A stretch of 8,272 nt of DNA from Pontiella sp. (GTDB lineage Bacteria; Verrucomicrobiota; Kiritimatiellia; Kiritimatiellales; Pontiellaceae), in the NCBI GenBank assembly GCA_029935255.1, contig JAOZKS010000047.1, positions 1-8,272 of the forward strand, written 5' to 3'. The number at the start of each line of letters is the position of its first letter. Within the stretch, counting starts at the first letter, position 1. Positions 1-5,659 of the stretch are shown piece after piece. A program made the position numbers and the translations under genes. The notes beneath the pieces were generated by a model. That model was not told the origin of the DNA, did not search any database, and saw only the letters and a list, made by a program, of their open reading frames with translations.

Positions 1-671
1 TCTCCCAAGACAAAGCCGACCCCACGCACGGTGTGGATCAGTTTCACATCAAACCCCGCATCAATCTTTTTCCGGAGGTTGGAAATATGCACATCGATAA
101 TATTATCGAAAGGCACGGCGAGGGAGGTAATGCTCCAGACCTCGCGCGCAATCATTTCGCGCGAGACCGGTTTGCCGATATGTTGCGAGAGGAAGACCAG
201 CAAGTCGAATTCCCGAGGGGTGAGGTCAATGCCGGAACCGGCACGTATGGCTGTTCGCTGGACGGGGTTGACCGCGAGGTCTTCAATCGTGATTTGATCG
301 GGGGTTCGTTGTGTGCCCCGTCGTTCCAACGCCCGGATGCGGGCCACGAGCTCGGAAAAGGCGAATGGTTTTGCGAGGTAGTCGTCGGCTCCGGCATCGA
401 GTCCGGAGACGCGATCCTCGATTTCCCCTCGGGCGGTCAGAATAAGGACGGGAAGGGCCGGGTTTAATTTGCGGAGTTCAGGTAGTAGTTCAAGCCCATC
501 CATGTCCGGCAGTCCCAAATCGAGTACGGCCAGGTCAATCGCCTGTTCCTTCATGATGTTCAAGGCGGCTTTGCCTCGATCAGCGGTCTGTACCGTATGG
601 CCGGATTCGGTCAGGCCGCGTTCAAGGCTTGTTGCGATCCGGTGGTTGTCTTCGATGATGAGCAGGTGCAT
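1..671 (-). CDS. OmpR-family two-component response regulator, PmrA/QseB-like (3' end cut by window edge)
   Basis: DNA-binding response regulator: phosphorylated by a partner histidine kinase, it would bind direct-repeat operators and control transcription. The receiver domain spans about residues 1-113, with the acidic pair E7/D8, phospho-acceptor D51 in a DLGLPDMDG context, T79 and K101 (KPF). A winged-helix Trans_reg_C domain covers about 125-222, including TPREFDLL and the closing LIHTVRGVGFVLG. 223 residues are visible and the family is about 220-230 long, so only a few residues are missing. The DLGLP signature and overall layout resemble the QseB/PmrA/TctD branch more than PhoB, by recollection rather than by a tree. 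The ATG start lies 13 bp after the upstream oxidoreductase stop, preceded by a weak GAAGA-type ribosome site, so it is the third gene of that operon. A histidine kinase would be expected beyond the left edge but is not in the window. Confidence 0.95.
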   Translation of the reverse strand, partial: MHLLIIEDNHRIATSLERGLTESGHTVQTADRGKAALNIMKEQAIDLAVLDLGLPDMDGLELLPELRKLNPALPVLILTARGEIEDRVSGLDAGADDYLAKPFAFSELVARIRALERRGTQRTPDQITIEDLAVNPVQRTAIRAGSGIDLTPREFDLLVFLSQHIGKPVSREMIAREVWSITSLAVPFDNIIDVHISNLRKKIDAGFDVKLIHTVRGVGFVLG

Positions 672-684
672 GGGGTTCTTCGTA

Positions 685-2526
685 TCAAATAGGGGCTGTC
701 GCGAGCGAGACCTTTTGGAGGGTGATGGCATACGCAGGGCAGACCTCCAGGCAGGCGTTGCAACGGATGCACTCCTCCTGATTGATCCAGATCAAATTAA
801 TGTCGCTGGTTGTTTCGGCAATGTCCCACGAAACCACGCGCCCGTCATCGTCGTAGTGCAATTCCTTGAGTTGCAGAATGCACTCGGGCCGCGCCCGGGC
901 TTTGATGCAGACATCGCACAGGATGCATTTGTTCTGGTCGATTTCGAACTTGTAGTGGCAGCGATAGCACCGTTGTGCCTCGCTGGAGGAACGTTTATCG
1001 CAATAGCCCTGTTCCACCTCGGTGGGGAGGTCGCGGTGGGTGAGGGGAGCGGTCGGCATTTCCTGCTGCTCGATCAAATCCATATCGCGCTTGCGGCCTG
1101 TCTTTTTTATGTCCTCGACGGTCACATGGTCGGAAAGGCGCTCCGAACCCATGAGGAAGGTGTCTACGGAACGGGCGCACGTCTTGGCATGGGCAATGGC
1201 TTCGATGAGCGAGCTGGCATGGTCGGCAAAGTCGCCGGCCTTGAATAGTTTTTCCTTCGCCGCGTCGGGGATTTCGCCCAGCCATGAGGTGTCGGGGAAT
1301 TGGCTGGTCGCCAGTAGCACGGTATCGACCTCGATTTCAAACTCGCTCCCCGCAACCTCGATGGGTTTCCGCCGCCCGGTTTCATCGGGTTCGCCCATTT
1401 CGGTGCGGATAAACTGCATGGCGGTCACATGGCCGTCTTTGCCGATGTAGGCTTTCGGGCTGACCATGCATTCAAGGGGAATGTGTTCGTTTTCGAGTTC
1501 GTCGAGTTCGCCGGGGGTAACCGGCATTTCATCGACGGACCGGCGATACCAGACATTCACCTGCTCTTTCGGGATACGGAGAATGGAGCCGGGGAGCGCC
1601 TTGCCGTGCAGTTCTTCATCAAGCTGGACGGTGGTGGCTCCAAGACGTCGCGCGGTGCGGGCGCAGTCCATGGCGGTGAATCCGCCGCCGATCACAATCA
1701 CGCGTTCACCGACTTTAGCGGTGTGGGTTTCGTTCACCTCCAGCAGGAAGTCGAGGCCGTGCCGGATGCCTTCGAGTTCCTTGCCGGGCAGATCCAGCAT
1801 ATTGGGATCCAATGTTCCGGCGGCGAGGATTACCGCATCGTTCTTTTCGGCGAGTTCCGTGAGCGGGAGGGTATTGCCCACATCCGCATTGCAAACGATT
1901 TCAACGCCGAGCGCGGTGATCTGCTCGATTTCGCGTTCGATGATGTTGCGCGGAAGGCGGAAGGCGGGGATGCCTTGGTTCATCATTCCGCCGGGTTTGT
2001 TGTGCTTTTCATAGATTGTAACGGTGTGGCCGAAGAGGGCGAGGTCGCGTGCCGCCGCCAAGCCGGCCGGGCCGGCCCCGACGATGGCGATGCTTTTCCC
2101 GCTGGAGTCAAACCAGGGCTCCATGATCACGAGATCCTGCTTTTTAAAATCGGCGGCGGAGCGTTTGGAGAAGCAGATGGAAACCGGTTCGCCGAGACCG
2201 TCCCACCCGTGGCGGCAGGCGGATTCGCAGGGGCGTGAGCAGACCCGGCCGAGTACGGCGGGAAAGACGTTGTCGCGCAGGTTGATGCGGTAGGCCTTGT
2301 CGTATTCGCCGTCGTGAATGGCGGCGAGGTAGCTGGGAATGTCGGTCGATGCCGGGCAGGCCTCTTGGCAGGGAATATTTTTATCCAGCCAGTGGAAATC
2401 CTTGACGGCGGTTCCTTTTCCTTTTCGGATGGAAAGGGCGGTGTGTTTGCCTATTGTGGTTTCACCTCCGCCGGAAAGACCCAGAAAGTCCTTCGCTTTG
2501 CCCAGAAAACCACCGAAGCCGCTCAC
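685..2526 (-). CDS. GltD/NfnB-like FAD- and NAD(P)-dependent oxidoreductase with N- and C-terminal [4Fe-4S] domains
   Basis: Cytoplasmic flavoprotein, 613 aa, that should transfer electrons between NAD(P)H and Fe-S clusters. An N-terminal Fer4_20-type cluster domain has C53, C57, C96, C100 and C104. A Rossmann FAD site (GAGPAG at 150-155, in IAIVGAGPAGLAAA) and a second dinucleotide site, probably NAD(P)H (GGGFTA at 280-285), follow. This core matches the glutamate synthase small subunit, NfnB and dihydropyrimidine dehydrogenase fold. The C-terminal ferredoxin part holds C520xxC523, then C534xxC537xxC540 with C549, then a canonical C586xxC589xxC592xxxC596P cluster. No glutamate synthase large subunit is nearby, so a glutamate synthase role is unlikely. 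The GTG start overlaps the stop of the upstream cytochrome gene in GTGA, with AAGG 8 bases upstream, which implies translational coupling. I infer that it feeds or draws electrons from that cytochrome. The physiological donor and acceptor cannot be read from sequence. Confidence 0.93.
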   Translation of the reverse strand: MSGFGGFLGKAKDFLGLSGGGETTIGKHTALSIRKGKGTAVKDFHWLDKNIPCQEACPASTDIPSYLAAIHDGEYDKAYRINLRDNVFPAVLGRVCSRPCESACRHGWDGLGEPVSICFSKRSAADFKKQDLVIMEPWFDSSGKSIAIVGAGPAGLAAARDLALFGHTVTIYEKHNKPGGMMNQGIPAFRLPRNIIEREIEQITALGVEIVCNADVGNTLPLTELAEKNDAVILAAGTLDPNMLDLPGKELEGIRHGLDFLLEVNETHTAKVGERVIVIGGGFTAMDCARTARRLGATTVQLDEELHGKALPGSILRIPKEQVNVWYRRSVDEMPVTPGELDELENEHIPLECMVSPKAYIGKDGHVTAMQFIRTEMGEPDETGRRKPIEVAGSEFEIEVDTVLLATSQFPDTSWLGEIPDAAKEKLFKAGDFADHASSLIEAIAHAKTCARSVDTFLMGSERLSDHVTVEDIKKTGRKRDMDLIEQQEMPTAPLTHRDLPTEVEQGYCDKRSSSEAQRCYRCHYKFEIDQNKCILCDVCIKARARPECILQLKELHYDDDGRVVSWDIAETTSDINLIWINQEECIRCNACLEVCPAYAITLQKVSLATAPI

Positions 2527-4043
2527 TTTTTCAGCCTTAGTCTGTAGGGGGTCATGTGGTAGGCATGGCGTTTGGCGGCATGGTCGAAGGCGGATGCGGC
2601 AAAGGCCACGGATTCGCCGGGAACGAAGACAACGTCATCCTTGTTTCCGGTGTTGAGCTTGCGGCGTATCCAGAGGGTATGGCCCTTCTCGTTGAACTCG
2701 GAGATGCAGTGGACATCGCCGCGGTCGCCGGTGAAGGGGCTTACGACCACGCCGGGGATCAGTGTGCCGACGGGAATGTCGGCGGCGAGTTCCTCGGTAT
2801 ATTCAACGGCACCTTCGCGCAGCAATGCGCCGCCTTTGTTGATGACGTAGCTGTCGTCTTTGGGAAGATACAGCGGCCGTGTGTGGTCTTTGGTGATGTT
2901 TTTTGTGTAGGGGCCGGGTTGTCCGCCGTCGCCGTATCGACCGACATCTTTGCGTTCCATGTCGGCGGTGTGCCAGTATTTGTCATCCATAAAACCGACC
3001 GCTCCGCTACGGGAGGATTTCCAGTGCCAGACATCGAAGGGCTCTTTGGAGGCCTTGTATCCATACGGGAAGCGCTCGGTGTCGGAGCTTTGGTGGCAGG
3101 AGGTGGCGCAACCGAATTTGTTGAAGAGAGGGTCTTCTTCGATGGGGAAGATCATGGCGAATTTGTCTTCATACATCGACTGCTCGTCGGCTACGGAGGA
3201 TTGCATATATTCCCAGCCCTCGGCGGTGCGCTTGACCGGCCAGTAATCGGTGTTTTCGGTGGAGTCGGTCCAGATGGCGCGGACGTAGAGATAGGTTTCA
3301 TCGTACTTGGCGCGTAGTTCAAGTTTGCTGACCCCTTTGTCGAAGCCCACTCCGTTGACCAGATGGGTTTTCAAGGGTTTGGCCTCCGACCAATCCAAGG
3401 CCTGAACCGCTGGCATACCTTCGCCAACCGCTGCAACTTTTTCTGCATTAAGGAAGTGGCCGCTGGTTTTTTTTGCGGGGAGTTGCAGCAGAAGCAGGGT
3501 GGTCACCACGCCGATAATCGGAATCCAGACGAGGGTTGACCATTTGGCGTGGCGGAACGGGAAGAACACGAAGGGCAGCACTTTGATATGAATCGTGAGG
3601 GCAAGAACCACGTGAACAAGGAAGGCAAGCGGGAGGATTGCCAGGCCGCTGACGGAGTGGATGAAGCGGGAAACCTGATAGAGGCCGTTTGGTGTGTTGT
3701 AGAGCAGGCCGAATGCGGTGATGAAGGAAACGACCGCTCCAATCACCAAAAGAAAGTTGGCCACCCAACGCCATGTCCAAACCGAGTTGGCTTGGTAGCG
3801 CTTCAGGAAAATCACGCTCGAAATAAGAACTGCGGGAACAAAGCACAGTGCGCCGAGGAGGTGCCAGAACATGATTTGTCCGCCGGGGAACCAGGATACG
3901 TAGGCGTTGATCAGCGACCAGTCGGGACGCGCGACGGAATGGAGGCCGATGCCGGTGTAGATCAAAAGCGGCATCGTGAGTGCGAGGACCCAATGCAACA
4001 CACGGAATAGGTGGTGATACGGCGATTTTTTCTTTTCAGTCAT
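2523..4043 (-). CDS. Membrane cytochrome b fused to a periplasmic ethylbenzene-dehydrogenase-type heme-binding domain
   Basis: A 506-aa inner-membrane electron-transfer protein. Residues about 14-188 form five predicted membrane helices (near 14-37, 56-80, 94-115, 126-150 and 169-188) with histidines H17, H61, H129 and H144 placed as in cytochrome b561 or formate dehydrogenase gamma-type diheme proteins. The lysine-rich N terminus and odd helix number put the C-terminal domain (about 195-506) in the periplasm. That domain resembles the EB_dh / DMSO-reductase-family type II heme-b subunit, with blocks such as KFAMIFP and DVWHWKSSRSG. It also carries C312-A-T-S-C316-H317, a CxxxCH rather than CxxCH motif, possibly covalently holding a heme. 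I prefer the ATG at 4043 because GAGGA sits 5 bases upstream. A GTG 12 bases further upstream would place this ribosome site inside the gene. It is first in an operon with the oxidoreductase and regulator. The terminal acceptor or donor, whether quinone, a c-type cytochrome or an unlinked partner, is unknown. Confidence 0.88.
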   Translation of the reverse strand: MTEKKKSPYHHLFRVLHWVLALTMPLLIYTGIGLHSVARPDWSLINAYVSWFPGGQIMFWHLLGALCFVPAVLISSVIFLKRYQANSVWTWRWVANFLLVIGAVVSFITAFGLLYNTPNGLYQVSRFIHSVSGLAILPLAFLVHVVLALTIHIKVLPFVFFPFRHAKWSTLVWIPIIGVVTTLLLLQLPAKKTSGHFLNAEKVAAVGEGMPAVQALDWSEAKPLKTHLVNGVGFDKGVSKLELRAKYDETYLYVRAIWTDSTENTDYWPVKRTAEGWEYMQSSVADEQSMYEDKFAMIFPIEEDPLFNKFGCATSCHQSSDTERFPYGYKASKEPFDVWHWKSSRSGAVGFMDDKYWHTADMERKDVGRYGDGGQPGPYTKNITKDHTRPLYLPKDDSYVINKGGALLREGAVEYTEELAADIPVGTLIPGVVVSPFTGDRGDVHCISEFNEKGHTLWIRRKLNTGNKDDVVFVPGESVAFAASAFDHAAKRHAYHMTPYRLRLKK

Positions 4044-4053
4044 TATCTTCCTC
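4044..4053 (-). promoter_or_regulatory. Ribosome binding site that decides the cytochrome b start
   Basis: On the minus strand GAGGAAGATA directly precedes ATG, so a near-consensus GAGGA core lies 5 bases from the start codon. This favours the ATG at 4043 over the in-frame GTG at 4055. Confidence 0.75.
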
Positions 4054-4087
4054 ACTTCTCTGCGGGTTATGAATGATCGATAGATAC

Positions 4088-4116
4088 TGCATAGGTGGTG
4101 GGGAGGGAATAGGCAA
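4088..4116 (-). promoter_or_regulatory. Possible sigma-70-type promoter of the cytochrome/oxidoreductase/regulator operon
   Basis: On the minus strand TTGCCT (4116-4111) is followed after exactly 17 bases by TATGCA (4093-4088). The -35 matches four of six consensus bases and the -10 only three. Its position, about 45 bases upstream of the start codon, and the direct-repeat operator-like site just upstream make it plausible as an activator-dependent promoter. The call rests on spacing and weak matches only. Confidence 0.35.
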
Positions 4117-4119
4117 CAT

Positions 4120-4135
4120 CTTAAGTTCCATTAAG
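4120..4135 (-). promoter_or_regulatory. PmrA-box-like direct repeat, candidate operator for the co-encoded response regulator
   Basis: On the minus strand the sequence reads CTTAAT-GGAA-CTTAAG: two near-identical hexamers on a 10-bp period, ending 3 bases upstream of the TTGCCT -35 candidate. The established PmrA/BasR box is YTTAAK-N5-YTTAAK with an 11-bp period, so this site has the right half-sites but one base less spacing. The operon it fronts encodes a PmrA/QseB-like regulator, which makes autoregulation a reasonable inference. Confidence 0.4.
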
Positions 4136-4215
4136 GTTTATGACCCGATTCTCGGGGTGCGACACGTCGTTTGGCGGGTGTAGCCACGTTTCACCTGAGC
4201 GCAGCGAAGGAAAAC

Positions 4216-4240
4216 GGTTCGCGGGGCGGGGAGGCGAACC
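4216..4240 (-). terminator. Second hairpin downstream of the porin gene, weak terminator candidate
   Basis: A perfect 7-bp inverted repeat (GGTTCGC at 4216-4222, GCGAACC at 4234-4240) encloses an 11-base C/G-rich loop. Read on the minus strand it is followed by GTTTTCC, a poor U-tract. It lies just past the stronger terminator at 4243-4267 and may back it up. It could also act in the leader-side region of the cytochrome operon. Confidence 0.35.
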
Positions 4241-4242
4241 AC

Positions 4243-4267
4243 AAAAAAGGCGCCCGGTTGGACGCCT
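4243..4267 (-). terminator. Rho-independent terminator of the porin gene
   Basis: On the minus strand, 23 bases after the porin stop codon, AGGCG-T-CC pairs with GG-G-CGCCT across a 4-base AACC loop, with one internal mismatch in the stem. Six consecutive T residues follow. GC-rich stem, short loop and T-tract fit an intrinsic terminator. It separates porin transcription from the cytochrome operon. Confidence 0.75.
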
Positions 4268-4290
4268 GTAAAAGTCGGCTTGTAAAACGC

Positions 4291-5424
4291 TTACCAGCTG
4301 AGGCGGAGGGCGGAGGTTACGCCGTATCCGTTGTAGTCATCGTCGTCAACTCCCGCGAGATTTTCACCATAGTTGTATTCGACGGCATTCTGCCACTTTA
4401 GCTTGTGGCCGTAGAGGTACCAGTTGAAGCCGAGTAGGAAGTTGTGCGCGGTTTCTACTTTTTTTCCGGCGTTTTTGTTGGCATAGCGCGACATTCTCAC
4501 ATCAGCCTTGTTATCGAGGCTGGTGACACCTGCGTACTGAAGAACGAGTTGGAGGCTGTCGGTAAAGTTGTAGAAGGGCATGATGTCAACACCCGCTAGG
4601 TCGCTCGCATTTGAAAGACCCTTTCCCCCTGCAATGTCGGCCCATATCCCCAGTTTTTCGCTCAGCATCTGTTTGTAAACAAGAGAGGCTATATGTTCGA
4701 GTGGTTTGCTGCCAACCTTGTACGTTGAGGTGTAGTCGGGATCGTTGTAGACATAGTCCAGACGAAGCGATCCTTTATCTCCAATCTTGTGACCGGCGGA
4801 CAGCAGGGCAAAATAGCCGCTTTCGAAATGCCCGAACTCATTTTCACCACTGGCGGAGTATCCACCTAGTTTGTAGGACCAACCTTTGGCATCGCCGTAC
4901 ACGGCGGCTCCGGTGAAATACTCCGTGGTGAACCAGAGGTTTTCAGCAACGATGCTGCGTTCCGGTACGATGAGTTTCTTGGACGAGGTGGCCCCGTCGA
5001 GGGTGAACCCGGCGGATTGCTTTCCTACTTTGACGCTCAGAGATTTGGAGGCACTCCATTTGATATAGGAGTCCGTCAGGCGCTTGTAGAACTGGTCCCA
5101 TGAATCCTGATCCGCATTGTTCATGTTTGCATCCATTTCACTATGCACCGTGAAATCATGGAAGAGCTTAGCTTTAAAACCTAAGCGGAGACGTCTCCAG
5201 TCAAGGTCTTCATAGGAGCTGTCTTCACTCTGGAAAGAAACGGCATCGCCCTGCAAGCGTCCCGTGAATGCCAGACTCTGGAGCACGGTGGCGTCGTCGT
5301 TGCTATACTCAACGGCATCCCAGATTTTATCGTAGACTGAAGGGCTTGAGGTTTCTTCAGCAAGAACCGGTAGTGCCGAAATCACGATGCCGAGAGCCAT
5401 GCTGTATATCGTTTTCTTGTTCAT
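4291..5424 (-). CDS. OprO/OprP-type phosphate-selective porin family protein
   Basis: Outer-membrane beta-barrel protein, 377 aa, expected to let phosphate or related anions diffuse into the periplasm. Residues 1-22 form a Sec signal peptide (basic MNKK start, hydrophobic core, cleavage likely after PVLA before EE). The mature part has Porin_O_P-type blocks: FTGRLQGD near 53, DWRRLRLGFKAKLF near 75-88, then KQSAGFTLDG and LIVPERS (about 135-157). Alternating aromatic strands follow to a C-terminal tryptophan, the usual barrel-assembly signal. An acidic DDDDY loop lies near 360. The ATG is preceded by AAAAGGA with a 4-base spacer. It sits downstream of Na+/phosphate cotransporters, which supports a phosphate role, although Porin_O_P members outside Pseudomonas can carry other anions. 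It has its own terminator. The family call is firm; the exact substrate is inferred. Confidence 0.87.
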   Translation of the reverse strand: MNKKTIYSMALGIVISALPVLAEETSSPSVYDKIWDAVEYSNDDATVLQSLAFTGRLQGDAVSFQSEDSSYEDLDWRRLRLGFKAKLFHDFTVHSEMDANMNNADQDSWDQFYKRLTDSYIKWSASKSLSVKVGKQSAGFTLDGATSSKKLIVPERSIVAENLWFTTEYFTGAAVYGDAKGWSYKLGGYSASGENEFGHFESGYFALLSAGHKIGDKGSLRLDYVYNDPDYTSTYKVGSKPLEHIASLVYKQMLSEKLGIWADIAGGKGLSNASDLAGVDIMPFYNFTDSLQLVLQYAGVTSLDNKADVRMSRYANKNAGKKVETAHNFLLGFNWYLYGHKLKWQNAVEYNYGENLAGVDDDDYNGYGVTSALRLSW

Positions 5425-5450
5425 TTTTTCCTTTTGTTTGATTAGTTTCT

Positions 5451-5463
5451 AAAATGTGAGCAA
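5451..5463. repeat. 13-bp direct repeat AAAATGTGAGCAA, copy 1 (porin leader)
   Basis: Exact copy of the 13-mer at 5561-5573, same orientation, 110 bp apart start to start. On the minus strand it reads TTGCTCACATTTT and begins 27 bases upstream of the porin ATG, in the leader or promoter-proximal region. Flanks of the two copies differ, which argues for a conserved site rather than a recent segment duplication. Confidence 0.7.
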
Positions 5464-5491
5464 AGGGCGTCGGAATCCATCTTTTCAGTCC

Positions 5492-5506
5492 CGGGAAATC
5501 CGGGCT
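5492..5506. repeat. Small GC-rich hairpin in the cotransporter-porin intergenic region
   Basis: CCCGG-GAAAT-CCGGG forms a perfect 5-bp stem with a 5-base loop, near positions 5490-5506. No T-tract follows on either strand, so it is not called a terminator. It may be part of the porin leader structure or incidental. Confidence 0.3.
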
Positions 5507-5560
5507 TTATGGGTTCTCTTTTCCCTTTGCACGAGACCAAGATAGAACCTGAATATTAGG

Positions 5561-5573
5561 AAAATGTGAGCAA
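5561..5573. repeat. 13-bp direct repeat AAAATGTGAGCAA, copy 2
   Basis: Second exact copy of the 13-mer, about 137 bases upstream of the porin start and beyond the end of the cotransporter gene. Two identical 13-mers in a 235-bp intergenic region are not expected by chance. The AAATGTGAG core recurs in the next intergenic region upstream. Confidence 0.7.
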
Positions 5574-5610
5574 CGTGTTAAATGCGGGTAGGTGGTTTTG
5601 GAATATATTT

Positions 5611-5627
5611 TGGGGCCGATGGCCCCA
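5611..5627 (-). terminator. Strong hairpin after the Na+/phosphate cotransporter gene, possible terminator without a clear U-tract
   Basis: TGGGGCC and GGCCCCA form a 7-bp GC-rich stem with a 3-base loop, about 33 bases past the stop codon of the cotransporter. On the minus strand the following bases are AAATATATTCC, so the U-run is missing. It could stabilise the mRNA 3' end or act with Rho. Confidence 0.4.
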
Positions 5628-5659
5628 TCGATTCCGCACATGAGCAGGTTCCCGTTCTC

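Noticed and set aside
469..1248. Long plus-strand open frame over the regulator and oxidoreductase
   Set aside because: It runs antisense through two genes with clear domain motifs, has no recognisable motif and is the expected shadow of GC-biased third positions.
1429..2238. 269-codon plus-strand open frame
   Set aside because: Entirely antisense to the FAD and NAD(P) domains of the oxidoreductase; composition is a codon-mirror artefact with no domain.
2556..3317. 253-codon plus-strand open frame
   Set aside because: Antisense to the EB_dh-type domain; glycine/valine-rich mirror sequence with no family features.
4044..4055. Upstream GTG start for the cytochrome
   Set aside because: The ATG at 4043 has a near-consensus ribosome site that would otherwise lie inside the gene.
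4171..4401. Possible small plus-strand gene in the porin-cytochrome gap
   Set aside because: It runs through the terminator hairpins and into the antisense of the porin 3' end; no ribosome site or protein feature supports it.
5425..5659. PhoB box or full CRP palindrome upstream of the porin
   Set aside because: No CTGTCAT-type direct repeat was found, and the TGTGA half-sites lack a partner TCACA six bases away.
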